64,000 bases of DNA from Bordetella sp. H567 (lineage in GTDB: Bacteria; Pseudomonadota; Gammaproteobacteria; Burkholderiales; Burkholderiaceae_B). How positions within the stretch are numbered: the stretch's first letter is position 1; the number at the start of each line of letters is the position of its first letter. The position numbers and the translations under genes are program-made. Positions 55,855 through 64,000 of the stretch are shown piece after piece. The stretch covers positions 620,001 through 684,000 of the forward strand of contig NZ_CP012334.1 of the NCBI RefSeq assembly GCF_001704295.1. The letters are read 5' to 3'. The notes below the pieces were generated by a model. That model saw nothing but the letters and a program-made list of their open reading frames with translations, searched no databases and had not been told where the DNA came from.

Positions 55855-56973
55855 TCAGCCGGGATACAGGGCGCCCAGCACGCGCGGGCCGCACGCGCCC
55901 GTCACGTCCGGCAATCCTGCCGGCAGACGGTTCACATGGGCATAGGCAAGCCAGGCAAACGCCAGTGCTTCCATGGATAGGGCAGGAACGCCATGGGCGT
56001 CCGTGGTGGAGATGGGCCGGTTAAGGCACTCAGCCAGATCCCGCATCAACCCGCTGTTGCGCGCGCCACCCCCGCACACCAGGACTTCCTGCGTGTCCGG
56101 GGCTTCCCGGTCGATGGCCTGGGCCACCGTGCGCGCGGTAAAGCGCTGCAGGGTCGCCTGGATGTCCTGGGGCGTGAGCCGGCGGCAATAGCCCTCCCAG
56201 GCGTTCAGCCGGGTATCCAGCCATGTGGCGTTGAACAGATCCCGTCCCGTGGACTTGGGCGGGCGCTTGGCCAGCCAGGGTTCGCTCGCCAGCAGGTATT
56301 CCAGGATGTTGGCATCCACCTTGCCGGCCGCCGCGTAGGCGCCGTCATGGTCGTAGTTCTGACCGGTGTGGCGCCGGCACCATTCGTCCAGCAGCATATT
56401 CGCCGGCCCGGTGTCGAAACCCGTGACCGGCCGTCCGGGCGCGAGCAGGGTAACGTTGGCGATGCCGCCCAGGTTCAGTACGGCGCGCGGCGCATCGGCC
56501 GCAAAAATGGCCGCATGGAATGCCGGCACCAGCGGGGCGCCTTGCCCGCCCGCCGCGACATCGCGCGCGCGGAAATCCGCCACGACGGAGATGCCCGTGC
56601 GTTCGGCCAGCAGGGCCGGCGCGTTCAACTGGATGGTGTAGCCCAGGTCCGGACGATGCCGCACGGTTTGTCCATGCGCGCCGATGGCTGTGACGTCGGC
56701 GGCCGCCACGCTGGCTCCGGCCAACAGCTGGCGTGTGGTGTCCGCGTAGCACTCGGCCAGCGCGAGAGAAGCCAGGGCCGCGCGCCCGAGTTCATCGTGA
56801 CCAGGGGCATTCAACGCAAGCAAGGTTTGCCGCAGGTCGTCCGGGAAAGGCAAGCTGGCCTGCGCCAGCACCGTGGGGCGGCTATCCGGCGCAATACGCG
56901 CCAGTACGCCGTCCACGCCGTCGGTGCTGGTGCCCGACATCAGTCCGATGAACAGACCGGCCCCTGTCGTCAT
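55855..56973 (-). CDS. anmK: Anhydro-N-acetylmuramic acid kinase
   Basis: 372 residues. It phosphorylates 1,6-anhydro-MurNAc while opening the ring, giving MurNAc-6-phosphate in wall recycling. GLMSGTSTDGVDGVLARI is the ATP site, IGAHGQTVRHRP the substrate loop, and NLGGIANVTLL plus DTGPANMLLDEW the hinge. 25 bases after the M23 peptidase stop on the same strand, so the two recycling/remodelling genes are probably co-transcribed. Confidence 0.96.
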   Translation of the reverse strand: MTTGAGLFIGLMSGTSTDGVDGVLARIAPDSRPTVLAQASLPFPDDLRQTLLALNAPGHDELGRAALASLALAECYADTTRQLLAGASVAAADVTAIGAHGQTVRHRPDLGYTIQLNAPALLAERTGISVVADFRARDVAAGGQGAPLVPAFHAAIFAADAPRAVLNLGGIANVTLLAPGRPVTGFDTGPANMLLDEWCRRHTGQNYDHDGAYAAAGKVDANILEYLLASEPWLAKRPPKSTGRDLFNATWLDTRLNAWEGYCRRLTPQDIQATLQRFTARTVAQAIDREAPDTQEVLVCGGGARNSGLMRDLAECLNRPISTTDAHGVPALSMEALAFAWLAYAHVNRLPAGLPDVTGACGPRVLGALYPG

Positions 56974-56998
56974 TGTGCTGTCCCGATGGCGGCCAGCT

Positions 56999-58423
56999 TC
57001 AGTTGCCGGCCGCGCTGGCCAGGGTCGCCCCTGGCATGGATTGCTGGAATTGCGCCAGCATATTCAACTGCTGCTTGTAGACCGAGGTTTCCTTGGCGAA
57101 AGCCACGGCTTCCTGGCCGTCCAGCTTTTGTGCGACCGGCAAGTCCACCGACAGCGGATCCACCGGCGTGTCGTTGATCCGGAATTCATAGTGTAGATGC
57201 GGGCCGGTAGCCCAGCCAGTCTGGCCCACGTAGCCGATGACCTCACCCTGCGTCACATGCACACCCTTGCGGATGTCCGGCGCGATGCGGCTTTGATGCG
57301 CGTACAGCGTCGAGAATTTCTTGTCATGCTTGACGATCACGACGTTGCCGTAGCCGTTCTGCACGCCCGCGAATTCGACTTCGCCGTCGGATGTGCTGTG
57401 GATCGGCGTGCCGGTCGGCGCGGCGTAGTCCACGCCTTTGTGCCCTGTCCAGGTCTTGTGAATGGGATGCATGCGCATCCCGAAGGTGGAACTGATGCGG
57501 CTGAACTTCAGCGCGGTGCGCAGGAACGTGCCGCGCAGGCTGGTACCGTCGAAATCGTAATAGGAACCGGTGGTGGTGCCCGGCGGGGTGAACCAGACTG
57601 CCGTGTAAAGCTTGCCCTGGTTCTGGAATTCCAACGCCAGCACGCGGCCCGCGCCGGCGTAGCGCCCGTCGTGCGAGCGCGTTTCGTACACCACGCGGAA
57701 CTGGTCACCCTGGCGCAAGTTGCGCAGGAAGTCGATCTTCGCGCTCAGGATATCGGCCATCTGCAGCGTGACCGAATCCGGAATGCCGGCCTCGTCGGTG
57801 GCCGCGAACAGCGACGATTCGATGGTGCCCATGGCCACGCGCACCTGGCGGTCGGTGTCTTCCGTCATTTCCTGGGCCGCATAGCTGTCGCCATCGGGTT
57901 TGACTTCCAGGAACCGGGTCACCACCTGGCCATCGGAGTCGTTGCCCGGCGTATGGATATAGCGCAGCCACACCAGTTTGCCTTCGCTATCCGTGGCGGC
58001 CTGTACCGACCGGCCCGGGTACAGCTTGTAGATGCTGCGTGCGCTGGGATCGTGGGTCAGGAAAGCCTGCAGGGCGTCGCTGTCCAGATGCAGCCGCTGA
58101 AGCACGGCTGCCAGGGTATCGCCGCGGCGGATGCGGGTTTCGTTGACAAACGGTGCGGAAGACGCGTCGCTGACCTGATAATCCGCCGGCGACAGCGCCA
58201 TGACTTTTTCGATGGTGCGGGTGGGCGGCAGGTCGGCGGCGTCCGGATGCTGGACCATGCCGACCGCGGCAGCGGCGGCAAACAAGCCCATCGCGGTGGC
58301 GAGTGCGGCCGCGCGGAGGATACGGGAACGGCGGGGAGGGCGTGCGGAATTGGGCAGGGTGGGGAGCGCGGCGGATAGCGGGCCGCCGGCCCCGGGCTCG
58401 TTGGACCCTGTAGTCATCTTCAA
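56999..58423 (-). CDS. M23 family cell-wall metallopeptidase (MepM-like)
   Basis: 474 residues. A short cytoplasmic N terminus, one membrane helix (about 35-56), an OapA/LysM-like region (about 90-140, with IRRGDTLAAVLQRL), a middle Csd3/MepM-type domain, and the M23 domain (about 310-425). Zinc ligands are His328 and Asp332 (GHKGVDYAAP), and His409/His411 (GPHLHYEF). It should cut peptide cross-links of peptidoglycan. Divergent from tyrS with 143 bases between, containing a 17-bp palindrome. Confidence 0.93.
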   Translation of the reverse strand: MKMTTGSNEPGAGGPLSAALPTLPNSARPPRRSRILRAAALATAMGLFAAAAAVGMVQHPDAADLPPTRTIEKVMALSPADYQVSDASSAPFVNETRIRRGDTLAAVLQRLHLDSDALQAFLTHDPSARSIYKLYPGRSVQAATDSEGKLVWLRYIHTPGNDSDGQVVTRFLEVKPDGDSYAAQEMTEDTDRQVRVAMGTIESSLFAATDEAGIPDSVTLQMADILSAKIDFLRNLRQGDQFRVVYETRSHDGRYAGAGRVLALEFQNQGKLYTAVWFTPPGTTTGSYYDFDGTSLRGTFLRTALKFSRISSTFGMRMHPIHKTWTGHKGVDYAAPTGTPIHSTSDGEVEFAGVQNGYGNVVIVKHDKKFSTLYAHQSRIAPDIRKGVHVTQGEVIGYVGQTGWATGPHLHYEFRINDTPVDPLSVDLPVAQKLDGQEAVAFAKETSVYKQQLNMLAQFQQSMPGATLASAAGN

Positions 58424-58480
58424 AAAAACCCTGGGGCTAGGGCGCCCCTATTGACAGTTGCGTATGATTAGGGCGGTATC

Positions 58481-58497
58481 CTAGCCGATTCGGCTAG
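58481..58497. promoter_or_regulatory. 17-bp perfect dyad between the M23 peptidase gene and tyrS
   Basis: CTAGCCGATTCGGCTAG is an 8+8 inverted repeat around one base. Its right end overlaps TAGAAT (58495-58500), a possible tyrS -10. A consensus TTGACA is at 58451-58456 but has no well-spaced -10. It may be an operator for either divergent gene. Confidence 0.45.
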
Positions 58498-58566
58498 AAT
58501 TTTCGACAACTTTTGTGATTTTTACCTCCCCTTTGTCTACCCGGACGGGTTAGATCGTTCCCCAAT

Positions 58567-59796
58567 ATGTCCCAATCCGAAGCTACCATCACCCCGGAAG
58601 TCGAGGCCGACCTCCGCGTCGCCAAGCGCGGCTGCGACGAATTGCTCGTCGAGTCGGAATTCGTCCGCAAACTGGCCCGCAGCCGCGCCACGGGCGTCCC
58701 GCTGCGCATCAAGCTGGGCCTGGACCCTACGGCGCCGGACATCCACCTGGGCCATACGGTGGTCCTGAACAAGATGCGGCAGCTCCAGGACCTGGGGCAT
58801 ACCGTCATCTTCCTGATCGGCGATTTCACGTCGATGATCGGCGACCCCAGCGGCCGCAATAGCACCCGTCCCCCATTAACACGGGAGCAGATCGAGTCGA
58901 ACGCCAAAACGTACTACGCGCAGGCCAGCATGGTGTTGGACCCGGCCCGCACGGAAATCCGCTACAACTCCGAATGGTCCGACCCGCTCGGCGCCCGCGG
59001 CATGATCCAACTTGCGTCCCGGTATACCGTGGCGCGCATGATGGAGCGGGAAGACTTCACCAAGCGATTCAAGGGCGGCATCCCCATCTCGGTGCATGAG
59101 TTCCTGTACCCGCTCATGCAGGGTTATGACTCCGTGGCCCTCAAATCCGACCTGGAACTGGGCGGCACGGACCAGAAATTCAACCTGCTGGTCGGGCGCG
59201 AGCTGCAGAAGGAATATGGCCAGGAGCCGCAGTGCATCCTGACCATGCCGCTGCTCGAGGGTACGGACGGCGTCGAGAAGATGTCGAAGTCCAAGGGAAA
59301 CTACATCGGCATTTCAGAGGCGCCGCCGTCCATGTTCGGCAAGCTGATGTCGATTTCCGACACGCTGATGTGGCGCTATTACGAGCTGCTGTCCTTCCGG
59401 TCCCTGGAGGACATGGCCGCCCTGAAGGCCGCGACCGAGGCCGGGCGCAATCCGCGCGACGCCAAGGTCGAGCTGGCCCAGGAAATCGTCGCGCGTTTCC
59501 ACGGCGCCCAGGCGGCGCGGGACGCCCTGGCGGAGTTCGAGGCGCGGTTCCGCGACGGGGCGATCCCGGAAGACATGCCGGAAGTCACCCTCGGCGGCGC
59601 GCCGCTCGGCATATTGAAGGTGCTGCGCGAAGCCGGCTTGGCGGCGTCCGGCGCCGAAGCGCAGCGCAACGTTGAACAGGGCGGCGTCCGGGTCAACGGC
59701 GAAAAGGTGGAAGACAAATCGTTGCAATTGTCCGGGGGTGTGTACGTGATCCAAGTAGGAAAACGGAAGTTCGCGCGTGTTACCTTGGCATCATAG
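58567..59796 (+). CDS. tyrS: Tyrosyl-tRNA synthetase
   Basis: 409 residues, class [20 protein letters not shown] holds the HIGH motif; [13 protein letters not shown] holds KMSKS; the C-terminal 65 residues are an S4 RNA-binding domain ([17 protein letters not shown]). The lone ATG at 58567 begins [16 protein letters not shown]. This is the long TyrZ-like type with [17 protein letters not shown]. Follows the M23 gene divergently. Confidence 0.97.
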   Translation: MSQSEATITPEVEADLRVAKRGCDELLVESEFVRKLARSRATGVPLRIKLGLDPTAPDIHLGHTVVLNKMRQLQDLGHTVIFLIGDFTSMIGDPSGRNSTRPPLTREQIESNAKTYYAQASMVLDPARTEIRYNSEWSDPLGARGMIQLASRYTVARMMEREDFTKRFKGGIPISVHEFLYPLMQGYDSVALKSDLELGGTDQKFNLLVGRELQKEYGQEPQCILTMPLLEGTDGVEKMSKSKGNYIGISEAPPSMFGKLMSISDTLMWRYYELLSFRSLEDMAALKAATEAGRNPRDAKVELAQEIVARFHGAQAARDALAEFEARFRDGAIPEDMPEVTLGGAPLGILKVLREAGLAASGAEAQRNVEQGGVRVNGEKVEDKSLQLSGGVYVIQVGKRKFARVTLAS

Positions 59797-59856
59797 GGAA
59801 TCATCTGGCCACGCACTCGACCTATCCTTTTGGTTTCTTTTTAAAGGAGGCATGCC

Positions 59857-60510
59857 ATGAAGCTAGCGAGCTTGTCTTTTTCCGATAATGAGTCGATCCC
59901 GGAGCGCTACGCTTTCGCGCGGATAGACGCGCAGTCGCATGTCGCGTTGGCCGATAATTTCAATCCCCAGTTCTCCTGGGATGACGTGCCAGAGGGTACC
60001 CAATCCTTCGTCATGATCTGCTGCGATCCGGACGTGCCCAGCAAGCCGGACGACGTCAACCAGGAAGGCCGTGTGGTGCCTGCCGATCTGCCTCGGGTGG
60101 AGTTTTTCCATTGGGTATTGGTGGACCTGCCCGCCGATATGCGGGAAATCGAAGAGGGCACCTTTTCCAACGGCATCACGCCGCGCGGCAAGGGCGGCCC
60201 CCTGGCCCCCCACGACGCCCGCCAGGGCATCAACGATTACACCAGCTGGTTCGCGGCGGATCGGGACATGAGCGGCGACTATTTCGGCTACGACGGCCCC
60301 TGCCCGCCCTGGAACGACGCCCTGGTGCATCACTACATCTTTACGCTCTATGCGCTGAGCGTGCCGCGCCTGGACGTGGAAGGCACGTTCAACGGCAAGC
60401 AGGTGCTCAGCGCCATCCAGGGGAAGATCCTGGCGCAGGCTTCCGTCACGGGGACGTACACCTTGAACCCGACGTTGGCGCCCAAGCAGATCGGCACGAC
60501 ATCGGCTTGA
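59857..60510 (+). CDS. YbhB/YbcL family PEBP-like protein
   Basis: 217 residues of the phosphatidylethanolamine-binding protein (Raf kinase inhibitor-like) family. FSWDDVPEGTQSFVMICCDPD, the ligand-pocket VEFFHWVLVDLP, and YDGPCPPWNDALVHHYIF are family marks. No signal peptide, so cytoplasmic. Function in bacteria is not settled. AAAGGAGG lies 8 bases before the ATG, an excellent ribosome site. Single gene followed by a strong hairpin. Confidence 0.92.
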   Translation: MKLASLSFSDNESIPERYAFARIDAQSHVALADNFNPQFSWDDVPEGTQSFVMICCDPDVPSKPDDVNQEGRVVPADLPRVEFFHWVLVDLPADMREIEEGTFSNGITPRGKGGPLAPHDARQGINDYTSWFAADRDMSGDYFGYDGPCPPWNDALVHHYIFTLYALSVPRLDVEGTFNGKQVLSAIQGKILAQASVTGTYTLNPTLAPKQIGTTSA

Positions 60511-60530
60511 GGGCGGGGGGCCGCGGCCGC

Positions 60531-60565
60531 CCGGTATGGCGGGGCGGGCCCCCGCGCCATACCGG
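60531..60565 (+). repeat. Strong GC hairpin after the PEBP gene
   Basis: CCGGTATGGC (60531-60540) pairs with GCCATACCGG (60556-60565), with an inner GGGG/CCCC stem. It starts 21 bases after the stop. No T-run follows, so it may be a decay block or a factor-assisted end rather than an intrinsic terminator. No glycine riboswitch is apparent in the remaining gap to glyA. Confidence 0.6.
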
Positions 60566-60772
60566 CGCGCTGGCGCGGGCATACGCAGCGTTTTGGGCAG
60601 CATGAAGGCCTTTCACGCTGGCATGAGCGGTTTTTTTCAAAATCCGTTTTCGTGCCGGAAAAATCCCGCCGCGACGATTTTCAGCGCCTTATCGCGGGAA
60701 AAGCGCCGTAACCGCACGGTAAACTATATGGGATACCTCTTCCCTGCTTTTTGACTCCGTTCAGGAACCCCC

Positions 60773-62017
60773 ATGTTTGACCGTACCCGCACCATTTCCC
60801 AGGTCGACGAAGACGTCTGGGCTGCCATCCAGAAGGAAAACCACCGCCAGGAACAGCACATCGAGCTGATCGCGTCGGAAAACTATGCCAGCCCGGCGGT
60901 CATGCAGGCGCAGGGCACCCAGCTGACGAACAAGTACGCGGAAGGGTATCCGGGCAAGCGCTATTACGGCGGCTGCGAGTTCGTGGACATCGTGGAGCAA
61001 CTGGCGATCGACCGCCTCAAGGAGCTGTTCGGGGCCGAGGCCGCCAATGTGCAGCCCAATTCGGGCTCGCAGGCCAACCAGGGGGTCTACATGGCGGTGC
61101 TCAAGCCGGGCGACAAGGTCCTGGGGATGAGCCTGGCCGAAGGGGGCCACCTGACGCACGGCGCGTCGGTCAATGCATCGGGCAAGCTCTACAACTTCCT
61201 GCCCTATGGCCTGGACGCCAATGAAGTGCTCGACTATGCCAAGGTCGAATCCCTTGCCCAGGAGCATAAGCCGAAGTTGATCGTGGCGGGCGCGTCGGCC
61301 TACTCCCTGCACATCGATTTCGAGCGCATGGCCCGCATCGCCCGTGACAACGGCGCGCTGTTCATGGTCGACATCGCGCACTACGCCGGCCTGGTGGCGG
61401 GTGGCGTGTATCCGAACCCCGTGCCGCATGCCGACTTCGTCACCTCCACCACGCACAAATCGCTGCGCGGCCCGCGCGGCGGCGTCATCATGATGAAGTC
61501 CGAATTCGAGAAAGCGATCAACTCGGCGATCTTCCCGGGCATCCAGGGCGGCCCGCTGATGCACGTCATCGCGGCCAAGGCAATCGCCTTCAAGGAGGCG
61601 CTGCAGCCCGAATTCCGCGATTACGCCCATCAGGTCGCCAAGAATGCCAAGGTGCTGGCTGAAACGCTGGTCAAGCGCGGACTGCGTATCGTTTCCGGGC
61701 GTACGGAAAGCCACGTCATGCTGGTCGACCTGCGCGCGAAGGGCATCACCGGCAAGGAAGCCGAAGCCGTCCTGGGCCAGGCGCACATCACGGTGAACAA
61801 GAACGCCATTCCGAACGACCCTGAAAAGCCCTTCGTGACCAGCGGCATCCGCCTGGGCACGCCGGCCATCACCACCCGGGGCTTCAAGGAAGCGGAAACC
61901 GAACTCACCGCCAACCTGATCGCGGACGTGCTCGACGATCCCCGCAACGAGGCCAACATCGCATCGGTGCGCGAACGCGTGGACGCGCTCACCACCCGTT
62001 TGCCCGTCTACGGCTGA
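60773..62017 (+). CDS. glyA: Serine hydroxymethyltransferase
   Basis: 414 residues. It interconverts serine and glycine with tetrahydrofolate. The PLP lysine is in [15 protein letters not shown]; the N-terminal signature is [30 protein letters not shown] binds folate. CAGGAACCCCC precedes the ATG. First of glyA-nrdR-ribD-ribE, a conserved proteobacterial order. Confidence 0.97.
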   Translation: MFDRTRTISQVDEDVWAAIQKENHRQEQHIELIASENYASPAVMQAQGTQLTNKYAEGYPGKRYYGGCEFVDIVEQLAIDRLKELFGAEAANVQPNSGSQANQGVYMAVLKPGDKVLGMSLAEGGHLTHGASVNASGKLYNFLPYGLDANEVLDYAKVESLAQEHKPKLIVAGASAYSLHIDFERMARIARDNGALFMVDIAHYAGLVAGGVYPNPVPHADFVTSTTHKSLRGPRGGVIMMKSEFEKAINSAIFPGIQGGPLMHVIAAKAIAFKEALQPEFRDYAHQVAKNAKVLAETLVKRGLRIVSGRTESHVMLVDLRAKGITGKEAEAVLGQAHITVNKNAIPNDPEKPFVTSGIRLGTPAITTRGFKEAETELTANLIADVLDDPRNEANIASVRERVDALTTRLPVYG

Positions 62018-62032
62018 CGGCGGGGACGCACG

Positions 62033-62515
62033 GTGCGCTGTCCGTTCTGCGGTCATGCCGATACCCAGGTGATCGACAGCCGGGTGCTGGAAGAGGGCGT
62101 AACCATCCGCCGGCGCCGCCGCTGCCAGCACTGCGACAAACGCTTCACCACCTACGAGCGGGTAGAGCTGGTCATGCCGTCCATCGTCAAGCGCAACGGC
62201 AGCCGCAGCGAATACGACCAGGGCAAGCTGCGCGCCAGCCTGTCCCTGGCCTTGCGCAAACGGCCGGTCAGCACCGAAGACGTCGATGCGGCGGTAGCCC
62301 GCATCGAAGAAAGCCTGCTGACCAGCGGCAAGCGGGAAGTCCCTTCCGCCTACGTGGGCGAACTCGTGATGACGGAACTGCGCAAGCTCGACAAGGTGGC
62401 CTACGTCCGTTTCGCTTCCGTCTATCGCAGCTTCGAGGATATCGGCGAATTCATCGAGGCCATCCGCGAAATGCAGGGGCCGCTACTGTCCGGCAAGCTT
62501 CGCAAAGAGCCCTGA
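62033..62515 (+). CDS. nrdR: Transcriptional repressor NrdR
   Basis: 160 residues, GTG start at 62033, fifteen bases after glyA. A zinc ribbon uses Cys3, Cys6, Cys31 and Cys34 ([12 protein letters not shown] and [13 protein letters not shown]). An ATP-cone follows (about 46-136, [20 protein letters not shown]). It senses ATP/dATP and represses ribonucleotide reductase genes by binding paired NrdR boxes, such as those at 37574-37620. Confidence 0.96.
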   Translation: MRCPFCGHADTQVIDSRVLEEGVTIRRRRRCQHCDKRFTTYERVELVMPSIVKRNGSRSEYDQGKLRASLSLALRKRPVSTEDVDAAVARIEESLLTSGKREVPSAYVGELVMTELRKLDKVAYVRFASVYRSFEDIGEFIEAIREMQGPLLSGKLRKEP

Positions 62516-62522
62516 CGTGCCC

Positions 62523-63656
62523 ATGACCGAGGCCCAGGATCTACATTGGATGCGCCACGCCCTGGGGCTGGCGCACGGCGTTCTCTACACCACCGCGCCC
62601 AATCCCAGGGTCGGCTGCGTGATCGTGCGCGACGGCCAGGTCCTGGGCGAAGGCGCGACCCAGCCGCCGGGCGGGCCCCACGCGGAAATCTGCGCCTTGC
62701 GCGATGCCGCCGCGCGCGGTGTATCGGTCGCCGGGGCAACCTTCTATGTCACCCTGGAACCGTGCAGCCACTTCGGCCGGACGCCGCCGTGCGCGGACGC
62801 GGTCGTGGCGGCGGCGCCGGGCCGGGTCGTGGTGGCCATGGGCGATCCGAATCCGCAGGTCAATGGTGCCGGCCTGGCCCGGCTGCGCGCCCAGGGCATT
62901 CCCATTACGACGGGCGTCTGCCTGGAGGAAGCCCTGGCCCTGAACGCCGGTTTCGCGGCCAGGATGAGCAGGGGCAGCCCATGGACGTGGGTAAAGATGG
63001 CGGCGTCGCTGGACGGACGCAGTGCCCTGCATAACGGAATGTCGCAATGGATTACGGGCCCGCAGGCGCGGGCCGATGGCCACGCCTGGCGCGCCCGTGC
63101 CGACGTCGTGCTGACCGGCATGGGCACGGTGCAGAAGGACGATCCGCGGCTTACCGTGCGGGATGTCGATGTTCCCAGGCAGCCGCGCAAGGCGGTGGTG
63201 GATGGGCGACTGCAGATATCGGAAGCTGCGCGCCTGTTCGATGGCGAGGAAGTCTGGGTCTTCACGGCCCATGACGATCCGGTCAAGGCGGAACGCCTGG
63301 CCCGCCGCAATGCGCGCGTAATCGTGCTGCCCAGCGACGAACCCGGGCGCGTGGATCTGCAGGCCATGATGCGCTGGATGGCGCGGCAACACGTCAACGA
63401 AGTCCACGTCGAAGCGGGCGCGGGCCTCTCCGGCGCCTTGTTGTCGGCCGATTGCGTGGATGAGATCCTGGCGTACATCGCGCCGGTGCTGCTGGGCGAC
63501 GCGCCTGGCATGGTCAAGCTGCCCATGCTGTCGCATCTGGATGGCGCCCGCCGCTTCGATTTCGTCGATATCCATCCCCTGGGCGGCGACGTCCGCCTGC
63601 GTGGCCGCTTCGCGGACCGCTGGCAGGCGCTGCGGACTGCTGCCACGCCTCGCTAA
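62523..63656 (+). CDS. ribD: Riboflavin biosynthesis deaminase/reductase RibD
   Basis: 377 residues. The N-terminal deaminase domain (1-145) has zinc ligands His53 in GPHAEICAL, Cys81 in EPCSHFGRT and Cys90 in PPCADAV, with Glu55 catalytic. The C-terminal reductase domain (150-370) has KMAASLDGRSAL and DGRLQISEAARLF. It performs the second and third steps of riboflavin synthesis from GTP. A GTG at 62517 would add two residues. Eight bases after nrdR. Confidence 0.95.
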   Translation: MTEAQDLHWMRHALGLAHGVLYTTAPNPRVGCVIVRDGQVLGEGATQPPGGPHAEICALRDAAARGVSVAGATFYVTLEPCSHFGRTPPCADAVVAAAPGRVVVAMGDPNPQVNGAGLARLRAQGIPITTGVCLEEALALNAGFAARMSRGSPWTWVKMAASLDGRSALHNGMSQWITGPQARADGHAWRARADVVLTGMGTVQKDDPRLTVRDVDVPRQPRKAVVDGRLQISEAARLFDGEEVWVFTAHDDPVKAERLARRNARVIVLPSDEPGRVDLQAMMRWMARQHVNEVHVEAGAGLSGALLSADCVDEILAYIAPVLLGDAPGMVKLPMLSHLDGARRFDFVDIHPLGGDVRLRGRFADRWQALRTAATPR

Positions 63657-63809
63657 ACCTTTAGCCGCGCAAGTCCTCCCTCGGCGTTCCTGCTCTTCCC
63701 AGGCCGCGTATCCTATCGTTATCGAGCCAGCCGGTTCAGGCGCGCCGCATGCGCATGTGCCGGCGGGAGGCCAATGTTCATGTGGTCAGACCTCTCCAGG
63801 AGTTGTTCT

Positions 63810-64000
63810 ATGTTTACCGGCATCGTCACGGCCGTCGGCCGTATCGAGCAGACCCAGCCCTACGAATCCCATGACGGCAGCGCTGGAATACGCGTGCGCA
63901 TCGACGCGGGCGATCTTGGGCTTTCCGATGTACAGCTGGGTGATTCGATCGCGGTCCAGGGTGCGTGCATGACTGTCGTAGCGCTGGAAGACAACAGCTT
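63810..64000 (+). CDS. ribE: Riboflavin synthase, N-terminal part (partial)
   Basis: The first 63 codons run off the window. MFTGIVTAVGRIEQ is the diagnostic start of the riboflavin synthase alpha-type subunit, and LGDSIAVQGACMTVVAL matches the first lumazine-binding repeat. It makes riboflavin from 6,7-dimethyl-8-ribityllumazine. CAGGAGTTGTTCT is the ribosome site. The 153-base gap after ribD shows no FMN riboswitch. Confidence 0.95.
   Translation, partial: MFTGIVTAVGRIEQTQPYESHDGSAGIRVRIDAGDLGLSDVQLGDSIAVQGACMTVVALEDNS

Noticed and set aside
60511-60772. Glycine riboswitch before glyA
   Set aside because: No tandem aptamer pattern is visible; the only structure is the hairpin after the PEBP gene.
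63657-63809. FMN riboswitch before ribE
   Set aside because: The conserved FMN-element stretches are absent; the gap is short and follows ribD directly.

Overview
The window looks like chromosomal core DNA of a high-GC betaproteobacterium of the order Burkholderiales, most likely Alcaligenaceae close to Bordetella or Achromobacter. The reasons are the lysine/alanine-rich histone H1-like protein (BpH1 type), an orphan Bug-family binding protein, the long two-ATP-cone NrdA, and the many tightly packed housekeeping operons. I see no insertion sequence, prophage, CRISPR array, tRNA or rRNA gene. About 60 protein genes cover nearly all of it, many joined by 4- or 8-base stop/start overlaps.

Left edge (1-2391, +): the end of an acyl-CoA dehydrogenase, a benzoate/2-aminobenzoate-type CoA ligase and a RidA-family deaminase, a small aromatic-acid catabolic group. 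2505-5344 (-): hemL (tetrapyrrole), thiE and a divergent thiD-like kinase (thiamine). 5492-7743 (+): rubredoxin, yqgE, ruvX, plsC. 7794-12462 (-): tonB-aroE-mtgA-lptG-apaH, envelope and shikimate functions.

12567-20087 (-) is the most unusual part. One run of five genes encodes a TctD/OmpR-type response regulator, an 836-residue histidine kinase that carries a complete periplasmic solute-binding domain fused to its C terminus, a free solute-binding protein paralogous to that fused domain, a two-domain permease and an ATPase. It reads as an importer whose own ligand is sensed by a tethered copy of its binding protein. A 16-bp dyad and a 10-bp direct repeat lie just upstream of the free binding-protein gene.

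20136-24125 (-): an RNB-type ribonuclease, a YqiA-type esterase and mpl (peptidoglycan recycling). 24203-31731 (+): a TlpA-like thioredoxin, aroQ, accB-accC, prmA, a zinc-ribbon/DUF3426 membrane protein, a PfkB kinase and a glycine-zipper lipoprotein. 31793-37449 (-): a YggT protein, the histone-like gene with a clear terminator, and nrdB and nrdA. Upstream of nrdA there is a pair of NrdR boxes 31 bases apart overlapping a promoter; nrdR itself lies at 62033. 37771-41901: Bug protein, hydrolase, a small lipoprotein, gltX. 41960-45643: a Pat-like GNAT protein with a stripped-down acyl-CoA synthetase half, an esterase and darP. 45704-51777 (+): pmbA and a complete livKHMGF branched-chain amino acid importer. 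51968-55734 (+): rplM-rpsI with terminator, argC, a coiled-coil membrane protein, erpA. 55855-58423 (-): anmK and an M23 peptidase. 58567-64000 (+): tyrS, a PEBP protein, glyA-nrdR-ribD and the start of ribE.

Gene functions are inferred from motifs read by eye in the translations; no database search was run.
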